64,000 nucleotides of DNA from Ulva prolifera (GCA_023078555.1 JALAAN010000012.1:1-64000); one strand, 5' to 3'; shown: positions 10,713-22,618, numbered from the stretch's first letter. The notes: generated from the sequence alone by a model not told the origin. Program-made: numbers and translations.

Positions 10713-12280
10713 GCTTTGTGTGTGTGCATGCCTGTTGGTCGGGAGCATGCACACCAAGCCCCCGCAGCTCATCGACCACAGCGCGCTTGCGCGGCCCCTC
10801 CGGCCCGGATGAGCCGTCGTCGCATAGGTAGATGATCTTCTTTGTGTAGACCGGCTCTGGCGCCACCAGCAGCCGCAGCACGCCCTCACGCACCATGTCC
10901 ACGGGCTCGGTGTACGTCGTCACCAGCACGTGTATCGTCTGCCGCGGACCACGCTCCGAGGCTTCCTGCATGTGCATCATGCATGTGCGCTTGCAGTGAG
11001 TCTGGCTGGCCAGCACTGCAGTGCATGCGCACCGAAGCTACGCCCATAGCCCACAGCCATGGCTTGCATCACCTTTGTGCAGGTACAGATATCAAGCTTC
11101 GTCCCCGCCACCATGATCATTGATACTTCATTGATTTAGTCGCTGCTGGGACATGCCACGTGCAGATGACTCAGACGTGCACGGCCATGGCTGTTCTTGG
11201 TACCAATGGTGTTCAACTTGAATGTCCGTTGTATATATGCTGTCCTGGTCGATATTGCCATGTAGAGATGATGGAACAGCACCTTGGTGAGGCCGGCAAG
11301 CGCACACTCCTCCATCTCGGTGAACAGGACCTCCTGCTTCCAGAACAGACCGTGGTCCTGGAAGAGCACCACTGAGATTATCACCTCCGCTGCCAGGATC
11401 CACCATGAGTACGCCTCATGTGCGCCTGCACTTGCTTGAACACGGCCCGTGACCAGGTAGAACAGTCGCACGGAGGCGTACACAACCAGAATGATGTACG
11501 CCGCTGCTGCCAGGAGGATGCGGTCCCACTGCGTCCGGACGGTGACGGTGGCCCGCCGGTGCGGCAGCTGGCGCGCGCCGCAGCCGCTCCGCTGCCTCAC
11601 AGTACGGGCTCGCCATGCATCCGTTCGAAGGGGCCACATGCTGGCCCCGCGCGCGCCCCATCCGGGAAGGCCTCAAGAGAAGTTGCGGATCCCTGTGCAG
11701 AGTAGGGCGGTGCGGTGCGGGTTGTGGCGTGTGCATGTACGACCACTCCAGCAGCACCACGTGCTTCTGCGACGGGGGCTGTAGCTGGCGGAAGGGCTAC
11801 ATGCATCGATGCATACAGGCCATCGATGCATACAGGATCCGGATCCTGCTGCGGGCTGTGTCTTCGCCTAGGGGTGCATGCGTGAACCGTGGCCCACCGG
11901 TGCCGGCGTGGACGCCGGGAATGGCATGCTTTGAGTGGAGTGCTCCGCTCCGAGCGGCCTCCGGAGTGGCACTGCCTGCATGCATGCGCCCCGATCCACC
12001 CTGCTGCCTGCTGCGGCACTAGTGCGGCACTAGTACTGGTAAGATCTACAAGAGCGTGCATATATGTCTGTATACAGACATACAGACATACACGCACAGA
12101 CAAACATACATGCAGAGAAATAATCACACAACGCTACTGTGATGCTTCTTATCTATGTAATTCAATACATCATAAACTAGCGCTGTCAGTGACGGTAGCG
12201 CCTGTCCCTACATCATGTATGATATGTATGCATGGTCGCATGCCGCATGGTCACCAAGCTACCTCCAGCGCCGGCTACAT

Positions 12281-12349
12281 GTTACAAGGACATGTTTGCA
12301 AAGGCAGCAAGGCGGGCAGCACCGCGAAAGTAGCAAGCAGACGAAGCAA
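12281..12349 (-). mobile_element. 69-bp LINE-A tail insertion with 14-bp target-site duplication
   Basis: The insert reads, on the minus strand, TTGCTTCGTCTGCTTGC...CCTTGTAAC, the 3' end of the LINE-A family also seen at 42281-42345 and 55785-55847. It is flanked by identical 14-mers AGCGCCGGCTACAT at 12267-12280 and 12350-12363. This is the signature of target-primed reverse transcription with extreme 5' truncation. Confidence 0.85.
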
Positions 12350-13705
12350 AGCGCCGGCTACATATGTGTCACACATGATTAGCAGTATACACTTGTCTCC
12401 TGGCTCACCTGAGGCTGCCCGGTAGACCACCAGCTGCCACGCATGCGTACTCCGCAGTAAATGTAATCCCAGGCTGCATATATACATGTATATGCACCTG
12501 CTGGCAGTGTCTTGATGCGCGTGCATATGCCTGGCCCAGGAGCGGAGACCGCTTGCGCATCGGCAAGTGCACTCCAGAAATGTTTGTGATGTTGTTGGCA
12601 AGCTAGCTATGTGCTTCGAACTCAACATGTATACCACGTACTAGCACTCGCAGGACCTGATGATTATTCATGGCCATGGCACATGACAGGGTGCATACGC
12701 TGGATGCCGAGATCTTCCAGAATGCTCCGCGATGCGCCCCGGTTCACCCCCAGCATGGTGTGCATCTCGCCGCTGATGTAGTCAGTGTTGGAATACTGCA
12801 GCGGAGGCAGCTGGAAGTGGAGGTACAGGGCGACGTCAGAGGGGCTGCGGCAGCCGGACGTCGCCAGGAACTGCTCAGCCTTCCGGCCTGCGACGCCATG
12901 CTCAAGTAGCCACGCATATGCGGCCGATGCCTCCCTAGCCATAGATGCCTGGATGACCTCGGCCCGGTCTGCGACCCTTGCGCCTGTTGCGGGGTCCGAT
13001 GAGGCTGGGGGGCTGTCACATGCATCGCCGTCATGCATGTGACAGGTTGGGCGCACACACGCACGTGTCAATGACACACTGGGGAGTCTGGGGCTTCCAA
13101 AATCGGCGTGGTCATCGCCTATGAGTCTGACATTGGCCACAGGCTGGGCGTGTTCAGCGCTAGCGTGATGCTGCTGTTGCTGCACTGCGACAGTGATTCG
13201 GCAAGGTGGGGATGCGGGTCTTGTGCAGGCACTTCCAGCTGCAGTGCGGCCACCACCGAATGGAGAGCCGCTGTAGCTGTCACTCTCGATTGCCCGCCGC
13301 TGCAAACGCCGCAAGTCGTAAGGTTACAGTTGGAGGGGCAGTTGCAATCACAACAACACATGTTGCAGCAATGGTGACACGGACACACGGCGCAGCCCAT
13401 GGCCACTGTTCGGCAATCGTGCCGGTGCGACGTCGACCGGGATCCCGTTCGAACCGCAACACGCTCAGGCCTGTGCGCAGCAGTACCTGCATGCATTCAA
13501 TTGCACATGCATGCACCCCCGAGGACCTCAGTTGTTCGCAGCATCATGCTGCTGCGATCGCCGACCAGTCACTGGGGTCTAGTAGACCCCAATAGACTGG
13601 CAGTGGCGTCGGGCTAGGGCAACAATAACGTTCCACTAGCAGCCCCGGGTGCGCGCGTACGCGTGTACTACATAGTATGCGTAGTCCGCTACGTGCAAAT
13701 GTAGT

Positions 13706-13854
13706 TACAAAAGAGTGAACGGGAGAAGACAAACACCAAAACCGAATCTCATCCGGATGTACAAAAGAGTGAACGGGAGAAAACAAACCCCAAAACCAAA
13801 TCTCATCCGAATCGATTTTGGTGTTTTTCTTCTCCCGTTCACTCTTTTGTAACA
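13706..13854. repeat. Composite of three LINE-B tails, two inverted and one direct
   Basis: Two minus-strand copies (13706 to about 13757, and to about 13812) of the tail ending TTCACTCTTTTGTAACA stand next to one plus-strand copy (to 13854). The block therefore folds back on itself. The tail is the same as the 3' end of the LINE-B copy at 57908-57977. An A18 tract follows at about 13943-13961. Confidence 0.8.
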
Positions 13855-14625
13855 AAATCGGATGGCCATTTGCAGCCGGCTGCCGGCAGCCGTCTCTGGC
13901 TGCAACATGCACACCCACCTCAGAGGTGGCACCTCTAGCACCGAAAAAAAAAAAAAAAAAACCTCTGGCATTCCCAACATAGCGAACAGCCTGTGCCATG
14001 TGGATTGCTCATGTATGCGATCATCGGTGACCTCGAGGGTGCGCTATAGCCACACACGGGCTACGGAAGAGTGGACATGCATGATATCTTTGAAACGGGC
14101 GCATCCAGGCAACCATAGTGCAGGTTTGTCTTGCGCACCAGATTCCGGCCGGCATTAGTCCTCATCGGTACCTAGCGTGAAAACGGTGTCGGCTGAACTG
14201 TCGTAACTTACTTGAAACGGTGGAGGCCGGAGGCACGGGCGTTGCGCATAGGGCTGTAAATTTAAATTTACCCCCATTTTAACGTACTTTAAAATGCTAT
14301 TTTACTTTACAATTTCAACGTTAAAACGATTTCGAGGCTTTAAAGGGGTCATCTTACTTTTATTTTACTTTAACGCATTTTACCTTTAAGGGTGCTTTAA
14401 AATCAAAGCTGAAGCCAAAAAGGGTTGTATTCTGATGGCTTTGACCGACGTCATAGGACAAACATCACTAACAAAGCACGGTGGTCATGATATACCTCGC
14501 AGCAAACCTGTTGCTGGCTCCCAGTACTTAAACCCGTGTCGCTATGCGCTTGCTCATGCTGTGGGAGCCAGTTTCCGTAGCCCGTGTGCACCTGTCATTG
14601 ATTTGGCAGTGAGCCACTTCCAGAC
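13855..14625. other. Spacer with an AT-rich patch
   Basis: About 14250-14420 is rich in TTTAA and ATTTTACTTTA motifs and begins TAGGGCTGTAAATTTA, which resembles a hAT left end. No matching right end or 8-bp duplication was found, so it is not called as an element. The remainder shows no gene. Confidence 0.35.
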
Positions 14626-14952
14626 ATGGCACAAGACAAACGTCCTGCTGAATCTCTGCAAGAGACTGAAAGTTCCGATGAGGCAAATCTGGCTGATTCG
14701 GCAGATATAGGTGGCTCCAATCTGTGCAAAAAGCCAGCTGCGACTGATGTTGTGTCTCGTGGTGTTGAAAAGTTTGCCGAGCTCGAGAGAGGCTGCCATC
14801 GAAATGATGTCTGCGAAGCCCTGCTGTGCAACTGTGGAGAGGCTGTGGAATATACTTCTAGACAACTCGACCTCCAAGAGAAGGTCAATGAAAAACAGTA
14901 CGCTGGCAACAACTTAGTACACCAAAATCAACCTCCATCACCTAGGCGATAA
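14626..14952 (+). CDS. Unrecognised small protein
   Basis: A 108-codon frame starts MAQDKRPAESLQ and stops at 14952. It is acidic at the start, with a Cys-containing middle (DVCEALLCNCGEAVEY). A second frame from about 14921 (TKINLHHLGDNDAAIDEIRC), ending near 15090, looks protein-like and is preceded by AG. It may be a 3' exon, but no donor joins the two well. Codon usage is less GC-rich than in the neighbours. I recognise no family. It could be a fragment of a decayed element. Confidence 0.25.
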   Translation: MAQDKRPAESLQETESSDEANLADSADIGGSNLCKKPAATDVVSRGVEKFAELERGCHRNDVCEALLCNCGEAVEYTSRQLDLQEKVNEKQYAGNNLVHQNQPPSPRR

Positions 14953-15668
14953 TGATGCAGCTATTGACGAAATTCGATGTTTTGAACATCTGCTTGGCAT
15001 TGTTGATGAAGTGTATGAGGAAGACTCTCCTGGATCTGGTGTGCCAGAACGAGGGTGCAGTAGCATGTGGCCTACAGTCTGACAGCCTAGGAGCATCTCC
15101 ATCGTCGTCAAGTTGCTCAGGAGACGCAGATAATTGATAGGCGGTGCAATAGGTGTATCTAGGTGGCTGTGGACGTGTTTGTGCCGTGTTTGTTCCGTGC
15201 AATTGGCCGAAACTGCCTCCTCGACATGTTTAACAGTTTTACGGGTAAAGCAGGAAAACACTAGTTTAAAACACGTTTAAATTCTTCTGTTTGCAACACG
15301 TTTTCCATTCTTCTGCAAGTCGTTCCAAAATTCCGTGTCCTCACACCAGTGGCAACAGTACACCTTGCTTGTACATATGTTAACATGTACACGTGTCGCA
15401 GCTGCTAGTCGAAATGTCAGCCTACATGCATGCTCCGACGACGTCCTGGTCCAGTGATGTCCTAGCTGTCCTGTACGCCCCTGCGCAACGCCCGCGCTTC
15501 CGGCCTCCACCGTTTCACGTTTTAATTTTTTTTGCATTTGCACAGCCTACGCAAGTGTGCGCATACTCCGTAGACATCTCTACTGCACTTTCGCCACGCC
15601 ACGTCACACCCGCCGGGAGACCCCAGAGGACACATGCCGGCATGTACACAACGTGCATACACTCGCAG
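14953..15668. other. Spacer without a recognised gene
   Basis: Holds the possible 3' exon mentioned for the 14626 ORF (up to about 15090). Beyond it I see only an AT-rich run near 15250-15310 and short frames of no clear kind. Confidence 0.35.
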
Positions 15669-16834
15669 TGTGTGTTACAAGGACAAAGGCAGCAAGGCGG
15701 GCAGCACCGCGAAAGAAGCAAACAGACGAAGCAAACACCCAGACACCCACGCTCGCGACTCCCAGAAAACCCATCACCGGCGCAGCTGGAGTCAGAGGCC
15801 GTCGGTTAGTGGCGTCAAGCGGGCGGGGCTCCCGAGGGGCACCCCACCGCGCAGGCCGGATGGCCTGTAAGCGGCGAGAGGTCATCAGACGGGACTGTGA
15901 GTCCCGCCAAAACTGCCTTGCCCGCGTGACGTGCCATCAGTGGAGCTGCGACGCGCACCTGGCGCCACTGCACGACAGAGCGTCGTCGAGAGATCGCGCA
16001 TTGCGTTCTCCAGGAATCGCCGCCGAGAGGCCGCGCCAGACCCTGCAGCCACATCAGCAAGCCTGTTGAGGAATGCGAAGGCAGCCGGGCCAACCCGTCT
16101 GTACGTCTCATGCAACAGCGGGACCAGCTGGTGCAGCGTGAACGCGCCCGCCACGGCCTGGCCGTACTTTTCGCGTTTGCGCCGGTCGGCGGCCTCTGCC
16201 GAGGCACCGTCGTGGAGCGCCGCGGCGCTGACGTTCGAGAAAGCCGGCGGGTGGGTGACGCACACGTCGCCGATGGCCGGCGCGCCCGGGAAGAACGTGA
16301 GGATGTCGCCCCGCTGTGCGGGTCTGCGGGACCGGGTCACAGTCGGCGACGGGGCAGCTGGTGCCTGAACCGACTGCTGCAGTGCTCGCGGCACCGCCTG
16401 CGCAGTGTGGGGGGCGGCCGCACCAGCGGGGGCGTCGGCGCCAGTCGCCGTTGTGGCAGCACAGGATGGCGCGAGGACGGCCGCATACGTGAGGGAAGAG
16501 GGTGCCTGAGCGCCATGGGAGAGAGCGGGCGCGACCGCGGCGGGGGTGGGGGAGGTTGCGAGGTGGTCGGCCGCGGGGGACGGCGTCGCGCTGTCGGGGC
16601 ATGCTGGAGCAGCCTGCGGAATGGTGGGGGACGGGGCCTGGGCGCCATGAGGAGGAGCGGGCGCGACCGAGGCCTGGTTGGGTGAGGATTTGGTGGTGAG
16701 TGACGGGGAAGCTGCGTCCGTGCTGTCCGGGACGTTGCGGGCGAGCCCAATGCCGGGGCCGAGGCCGCGAGGGAGCCTGCTCATGTGAGGCTCGACTGCT
16801 GACGCGATCCCGGCGCGTGCCATGATTCGGCCAA
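15669..16834 (-). mobile_element. LINE-A fragment: restriction-like endonuclease C-terminus and 3' tail
   Basis: On the minus strand the frame reads QRGDILTFFPGAPAIGDVCV followed by THPPAF and RKREKYGQAV. This matches the D...D-V-x-V-T-H...E..K pattern of the endonuclease after a non-LTR reverse transcriptase, and corresponds to RGDIVV...AVDVVVTHAP in the LINE-B copy at 57420-57570. Downstream come TYRRVGPAAFAFLNRLADVA and a 3' UTR with an internal deletion, ending in CTTTGTCCTTGTAACACA at 15669. Upstream of the endonuclease the frame is low-complexity Pro/Ala/Ser. The reverse transcriptase is absent. Its right edge abuts the segmental duplication at 16835. Confidence 0.75.
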
Positions 16835-17185
16835 TCCGAATCGCTGATTTCAGATTCAGGCAAATGCTCCTTAAGCCTGAATGAAGCGTGCGCTGTGCCG
16901 AGTACCGACTGTGGGACGCAGCTGATGCTGCTGCAGACCTGGCCATGGCTTGTCGCTCTGGCAGCTCCGAGTCGCAGACAGTGCCCCTCAGCAGATGTCC
17001 AGAGAACGTCGCTGCCTACGAACTGTCAACGGATCCAGCGGACGGCACAGCCATCTCGATATGCATGTACACACGCAGATGCTCACGGTCATGATTGACA
17101 GTATCAAGATCAGGCGTCTTCACGTTCGACCAGAGATGCCATGAAACATGGCAACCGTATCGGCGACAGGGCCGGCCGCGTGCAG

Positions 17186-17315
17186 GTACATGGCGACGTA
17201 CTCCCGTGCCGCATGGCTGCTGAAGATCTGGGTGCCTCTGGTCGTCACACTGGTGGTGGCGGGGGTCCTGCTGGCAGAGTTCAGAGTTGCATACGGCTTT
17301 GCTACCGGGAAGTAG
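17186..17315 (+). pseudogene. Orphan last exon of the GT2 cellulose-synthase-like gene
   Basis: Matches exon 8 of the intact gene (50697-50826): acceptor GTGCAG, then YMATYSRAAWLLKIW, a hydrophobic helix (VPLVVTLVVAGVLLAEF) and the stop TAG at 17313-17315. No other GT2 exon lies upstream on this strand; the LINE-A fragment ends immediately to the left of the duplication. It was carried here by the segmental duplication. Confidence 0.85.
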
Positions 17316-17817
17316 CCGCGGCCTCTGATTGGGACCCGATTGCGGCCTCCGTAATGCCCGACAGCAGCTCACCCTTCCCCCTTCCCCCGCCACCGAAACC
17401 TCACGATCACTCGCCCAGGCCTCGGCTGCGCCCTGCCCCCCTTACGGTCATGGCGTCCCGGCTCGGCCCCTCATGCGATGCATCAAACCTGAGCATGCGC
17501 GCCTCGGCGAGGACGGTGCCACAGCTTAAACGCACAATGCACAGGCTCTGTCAGCCTCCCTCCCGGCGCACAAGCACGCTGCCGCCATCACATCCACCTG
17601 ACGCGCCCAACGGGCATCCGCCGCCGCCCCTGACCACCGCCCCTGACCGCCTCGGCCTCGTGAGCACACACATCCATATGCCGGCTTTTGGGGGACACGC
17701 CCACGCCCGCAGACCCTTGACAGCTACATGAGGAGCAGCGGCAGCCGCAGCCGAGGGGACGGCCCATGAGCAGGGGGCCCCTCGGGTGGCCTTTATGCAT
17801 GCCGCAGAGGCATGCCG

Positions 17818-17905
17818 CGCAGCGATGCGGTCGCGTCCACCCCTGGAGCGGTGGTGATCGGTGGTGTATGCGTCACCCACTGGCCGGCTTCGATGCCTGC
17901 AGCGC
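17818..17905 (+). mobile_element. LINE-type endonuclease motif fragment
   Basis: The frame DAVASTPGAVVIGGVCVTHW aligns with GDILTFFPGAPAIGDVCVTH of the LINE-A endonuclease. It is a short relic with no flanking pol sequence, duplicated at 51329-51416. Confidence 0.45.
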
Positions 17906-18579
17906 GTCCTGTAAGGGGCCCAGCTGTTGCTCTTCGTGTGTCGCGGGCTAAGGCCAGGTGCCTGTGTCCAGCATGGTGTGCATTGTGGCTTAGATCAGAG
18001 GGGGCGTGGCGCTGGAGTGAGTGTGCACTGGTGGTGTGTGCATGGGTGGTGTTCATACAGTGAACTTGACAGGCTGCTGTGTCTGGGTTCAGCGCCGGCT
18101 TGCGGTGGCATGGGTGGCCTGTCCTTGTTTCGCACGAAGTCCTGTACAGGACACTTCGTGGTGCTACCTGCCTACTGGGCGTTGTCCTTGCAGCAGAAAA
18201 GGTGGCGCGGCCAGATCTGGCAGAGTGCACGAGTGCTTTCTGGAGCGTTGATTTCATGTGGCCCCGTTCATTCGGAATTGTACAATGTCTTCTTGAGGGT
18301 ATGGTTAGGTATACCCAGGTTTTCTTTTTTACTCGACTCGACCTTTATGGACATCTTGGCCCCGGGCGACAGCGGTGTCATTCTCACATGTAATCAACGA
18401 AGATTGTATAATAGTGCACGTGTGAGTATGCTGGCTTCTGGCCATCGTGTTTTCTTGTGACCCGGAAGCATAGACGCTATCGCTGCAAGGTGTCGATCGG
18501 CACATGATTCAGAGATCTGAGAGTTCTACCTGAATCCTTGCATGCTCAGATGTCAGCATCAGAGCCAAGAATTCTTGGA

Positions 18580-18602
18580 GGGGGGGGGGGGGGGGGGGGG
18601 GG
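18580..18602 (+). repeat. G23 homopolymer
   Basis: A run of 23 G residues. The duplicate at 52091-52117 has 27, a direct measure of slippage since the segmental duplication. Confidence 0.95.
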
Positions 18603-21465
18603 AGATCACAAGGGGCAGATGCAAATTGAGTTGTAGATGCAATGTTGTTGTCATGTATCCAGTCGCATTGAGGGTCCCAAAGGTGGCTTTTATGCACGAC
18701 AGCGGGGTCCACCCACACATGCTGCCGTGCACAGAAGCAGGTGCACCGCGGCCGCATACACGCCACTCCACGCCTGAGACCCACATTCAAGAAGAGCTTA
18801 TCGAACGCACACAGCGGATGGGTAGCTCAGAAGAAAGTCACAAGTGCCACAAGCACATGCACCTCACGCTAGCCTGCGCTGCAACGATAGCCAGCGCTGC
18901 AACGATAGCCTGGGGGACCGGCATACGCTGTGCCCATGAATCTCGCTGCACAATGTCGTGATTTGCATACATTCTTGACAATCCCCCTCGAATTTCAAAT
19001 TCATGTTGCGGTGTATCGGGTGCCGGACTGCCTTGCCGACTCAGTGAACGTTGACCGCCCGGTCGCGACCGTGGTTGGTACATACACAGGCGTGGGAGAG
19101 CAACATGGACACAGCAGGCGGGGCTGCATCTATCTGGGCGCATGTAATATCTCGTGCTTTCACAGCGATTTCGAGGGCGCAGGGCCTTGCACGATACGGC
19201 AGCATACCCGGTCGATCGAGTGCTGGACCTGGGCCCGAAGCTCAAGGCTCTCGGACTCCTCCGGGCCTGCTGCACGCAGCTATGCGCCCGTACCCTGAAC
19301 AGTACTTACCTGCGATTGGAAATCTCATGTCATACATTGAGTTTTATTCGCTGCATGCTGCGAGGACACCATGTGCTGCACTAATCGGTCTGCTCCAGCC
19401 ATCTGGAGATATGTCGCCGCACACATTGACGTCGGTACTTCCGCACCGCGTTAATCTACTGATAGATATATCGGAAATGAGCCCTTTGTGGATGACCAGA
19501 GAACAGACTGAAGGGAACGGCAGGCAGGCTACAAACCAAGTAAGGAAAGTTATCGAGTGTTGTAACTGCAGCGTGCCCGGTATACAGAGCGTGACCAATT
19601 TGAGGGATATTCTCTGTCATGAAGTTCTCGAATACCCCTTTGTCGACTTCCACAGACAGCTTCGTCGCGTTTTGCGTTAGTGGCGACAGTGCGATGCTGC
19701 AGCTCGGCAGCCCAACAGCGGGGGGCACTCTCTTGACCATTCCAACACGATCGAAACTTACCGACAGACGTAGCATGTTGACGTCGTCTTTGCCATGCGC
19801 ATGGTCAGATCGCCCGTGATGACAGTGGACGTCCGCGTAGACGAGGCAGAGGCGCAACATGTACATCTGCCGCATCCGCGACAGCTGCAGGGCAGTAATC
19901 TTGTGCTGAGATGTATGTACACAGCTGTAGTCCGTGGCTGCTGGCGACGAAATATGCTCGCAGCGGGTGTAATCGTTGGTTTGGTGCCACGACTGTTGTC
20001 TCCAAATGGCTTGGAGTCATTGACTACAACATGACTGTGGCATGCCTGGATTTGCAATCCCACACGTCCGACTTCAGTGAAAAGGCTGAGATGCCTGATG
20101 TGATGTGCGACAAGGACTGGCTGTAAAGCAGGTGTTACTGCAGGAAGGGAAGCAATAGTGCTGAAGCAGCCGAAGACGGAAGGGTTGCTGTTATGTTCTT
20201 CATACATGTTCTCTCTGCAGCAGGCATGAGCAGTGTCGGGTCTCATAATTTGCAGCTGACCCTGGTGGTGGAAGGCGACAGCAAAGCTGTGGGGAAACGG
20301 GGTACAGTAAGGAAGCATGTCTTGAAGTTCTACGGCTGCATGCCTGCTTGCAGCACAGGAATTATCACACACATTTCAATGTCGGAGCTTCTCAGGCCAT
20401 GGTGCTTCATTGCACGTGGTGTTTGCAGCGTCTGTGCAGGTGTGTGCTTTAACGGCACAGCTGTGGGGCAGCGGGGGCCTTGCCCTTGTAGCAGTGCCAA
20501 GCCAGCGCCATGCCAACCACTCCTACAGCCTCTGCCGCTGCAGCCAGACCTGAGCTGTTGCTCAGGTCGGGACTGGAGACACTGCAGCCCTTCCAAGCAT
20601 ATGCCTCCGAGCTCAATGTGATCCTTGTACCCCCGTGCATGTGAAACATGCATCTGCTCTGAAGCCACAGCAATGCTTGCAGTCTGAGTTCAAATACAGA
20701 GCAGTGAGTAGGCCTGATTAGACACAGCATCTGGTGAATTTGGCAATTGGATTAATCCAAGGATATGGCCGCTACACCACTGGATTGCCACCATGCACAA
20801 CAATCTTGTGCAGCAGCTTCTGCCTGCGCTCACAGCCAGCACTTCCAGCCCGGAAACAACGCCTGCAGCCTCGTTATCACACGCAGAATGCAAGTGCAGA
20901 TACGTCCCATAAGTAAGACAGCATAGAAATCCCTTTGCAACGGCGGGAGGGGGCTGTGCCGAGTCTGTGCGTCGGCGTGTGTACACCCATCTCACCGTCC
21001 ACACACATTGGGTCTCAGGGTCTCAGGGTAGGGTAGGAATTGGTCGGGTGGCCCGGTCGGTTGGCCTCGGGCGGCGCCGTCCCAGGCGCGGCTTTGTCGT
21101 GTGGGAGACAGGTGTTGAGGTGTGGGTTGCGATATGGGTGCGTTACAACGACAAAGTTGGAGTGACCGGTAGCGCCGCCTGGGTAATGGACATGCATGTA
21201 AACGCCCCAATGCATGCACGGCAGGCGATGCTCACCGACGTTGAACCTTGACACAGCGCCCAAACACAGCATGACAGACACCCACCAAACACGCACCCCC
21301 GTACACAGACGCACACACGCTGCACCCGCGCGCCCGCGCGCTCACCAGCCCTTCACACCCGCAGCCCCGGGCCTGCACACAACTTGAAAACGTTTTGAAA
21401 ACGTTTTGAAAACGACCCCGCCGCCTGCGGGGCCTGCACTGGCCCAACGCGCACATCGCCCAGCC

Positions 21466-22037
21466 TGAGACGGCTTGATGAGACGTACGGCCGTGTTGGC
21501 CCGGCCGCCTTTGCATTCCTCAACAGGCTTGCTGATGTGGCTGCAGGGTCTGGCGCGGCCTCTCGGCGGCATTTCCTGGAGAACGCAATGCGCGATCTCT
21601 CGACGACGCTCTGTCGTGCAGTGGTGCGCCAGGTGCGCGCCGCAGCTCCGCTGATGGCACGTCACGCGGGCACGGCAGTTTTGGCGGGACTCACAGTCCC
21701 GTCTGATGACCTCTCGCCGCTTGCAGGCCATGGCCATCCGGCCTGAGCGGTGGGGTGCCCCTTGGGCGCCCCGTCCGCTTGACGCCACCGACCTGTGGCC
21801 TCTGACTCCAGCTAGGCCGGGTCCAATGGGTGTGCGGGATGCCTTCGTTGGCATGTGCGGGGACTGCGGAGACGGCTTGGGCGATGCATTGTCCTGGGTG
21901 CGGTGCGGCGTGGGCCGACGAGGCTGCGCGGCGGTGTGCCGGGCTGGCGTGGTATGCTGTGGCTTGGTGGGGTGGGGGTGGGTCTTGGGGCCAGGGCGGC
22001 CCCCGGCAATCGGGCGGCCGTGATGGGCGGCCTCAGG
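21466..22037 (+). mobile_element. LINE-A 5'-truncated copy, 3' end lost at the duplication edge
   Basis: Starts just after CACATCGCCCAGCC (21452-21465), the left target duplication of the copy at 54999-55847. It reads ETYGRVGPAAFAFLNRLADV and continues into the 3' UTR. It stops at 22037, where the segmental duplication ends, so the tail and the right target duplication are missing. Confidence 0.85.
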
Positions 22038-22618
22038 TAGGTGTGTGTTCACTAGGAGAATGGCGACATTGCGAGACGGATCCGGGTGTCGTCCGACAGA
22101 TTCGGATAGGCCGTTGACTCTCCGTCACTTCTCGACAGCGTTCCAATGTCACCGGATCCGAGGTGCTTGGACTTTGGCGCCGTATTATCCATTGACACGC
22201 CCATTATCTGCCGGACCGTGCTCGTATACCGTATGACATGGCATCTGCTGGTCAGTGCGGGCGATGCTGTCATGCTACGAGGCCACGTTGGACCACGCTA
22301 TTGCGCACAGTGGATGGGCAGATACAATATTACTACGATTCGTTTTGTATCTTAGATGGCTAGTACCAACGCCGGTGCTATAGCATGTTCGAGTTGGACG
22401 GCATGAACCAGACTTTGGGCAGGTGACGTTGTGGCCAGAACTTGGAGGCGCCGGGCACTGTATTCTTGGATGTTTTATTTGACCAGGACGAGTAGTCTGC
22501 AGTTTTGGCGCGGCAGCAGGTAAAACAGTGTTGTGCGAGGGTCGTCGCGCTGCGAATGCCATGCGAGTGGTGCTGAGGAGGTTCCAATCTTTTTCCAATA
22601 ACGCATGCATGCGCTGGT

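Larger units (their letters stand above)
9288..13314 (-). pseudogene. Truncated, frameshifted copy of the GT2 cellulose-synthase-like gene
   Basis: Read on the minus strand, the order matches the intact gene at 43.9-50.8 kb. There is a SAM-like exon (13314 to about 12700, AWLLEHGVAGRKAEQFLATS), a small conserved block (about 12000-11900), a two-helix membrane exon (to 11283), exon 4 with the CDDGSSGPEG motif (10965-10755), and exon 5 with MDCDHMAKPEFF (9638-9288). All splice sites of exons 3-5 are conserved. Exons 6-8 (the ED, QxxRW and C-terminal membrane parts) are missing. A 4-bp insertion near 11575 (CGGCGCGCGCC against CGGCGCC) shifts the frame in the membrane exon. Intron 4 has grown to about 1.1 kb, against 123 bp in the intact gene, and holds a SINE-like repeat and a tandem duplication. 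Loss of the catalytic exons and the frameshift together argue for a dead copy. Confidence 0.85.
16835..22037 (+). repeat. Segmental duplication, derived copy (5.2 kb)
   Basis: Nearly identical to 50346-55564 in direct orientation, offset 33,511 bp at the left and 33,527 at the right. The differences I see are few: single bases, G23 against G27, a 6-bp and a 16-bp insertion in the other copy, and a few small deletions. The left boundary falls in the last intron of the GT2 gene and the right boundary inside a LINE-A 3' UTR. This copy is cut at both ends, while the other is continuous with both the gene and the LINE, so this one is the derived copy. Open frames at 19456-19875 and 20449-20730 (minus strand; the latter ends in a membrane-like helix before CYKGKAPAAPQLCR) are kept in both copies. 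Recent duplication explains that, so it is not evidence of function. Confidence 0.95.

Noticed and set aside
14249..14420. A hAT element starting TAGGGCTGTAAATTTA
   Set aside because: No matching right end and no 8-bp duplication could be found.
15885..16946. A complete 353-residue host protein on the minus strand
   Set aside because: The C-terminal half is LINE-A pol. The N-terminal half is low-complexity, and its first about 35 codons cross the boundary of the segmental duplication.
18838..18961. Hydrophobic frames near the 17-bp tandem repeat (CGCTGCAACGATAGCCA)
   Set aside because: The apparent helix is produced by the tandem repeat itself and has no splice context.
19456..20730. Minus-strand genes inside the segmental duplication
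   Set aside because: Frames are preserved in both copies only because the copies are near-identical. I could not build a convincing spliced model or name a domain, so they are mentioned only in the duplication entry.
21342..22052. Long Pro/Thr/His-rich minus-strand frames, also at 40881-42488 and 54887-56121
   Set aside because: They are the antisense of LINE-A pol and 3' UTR repeats, with low-complexity content and no domain.
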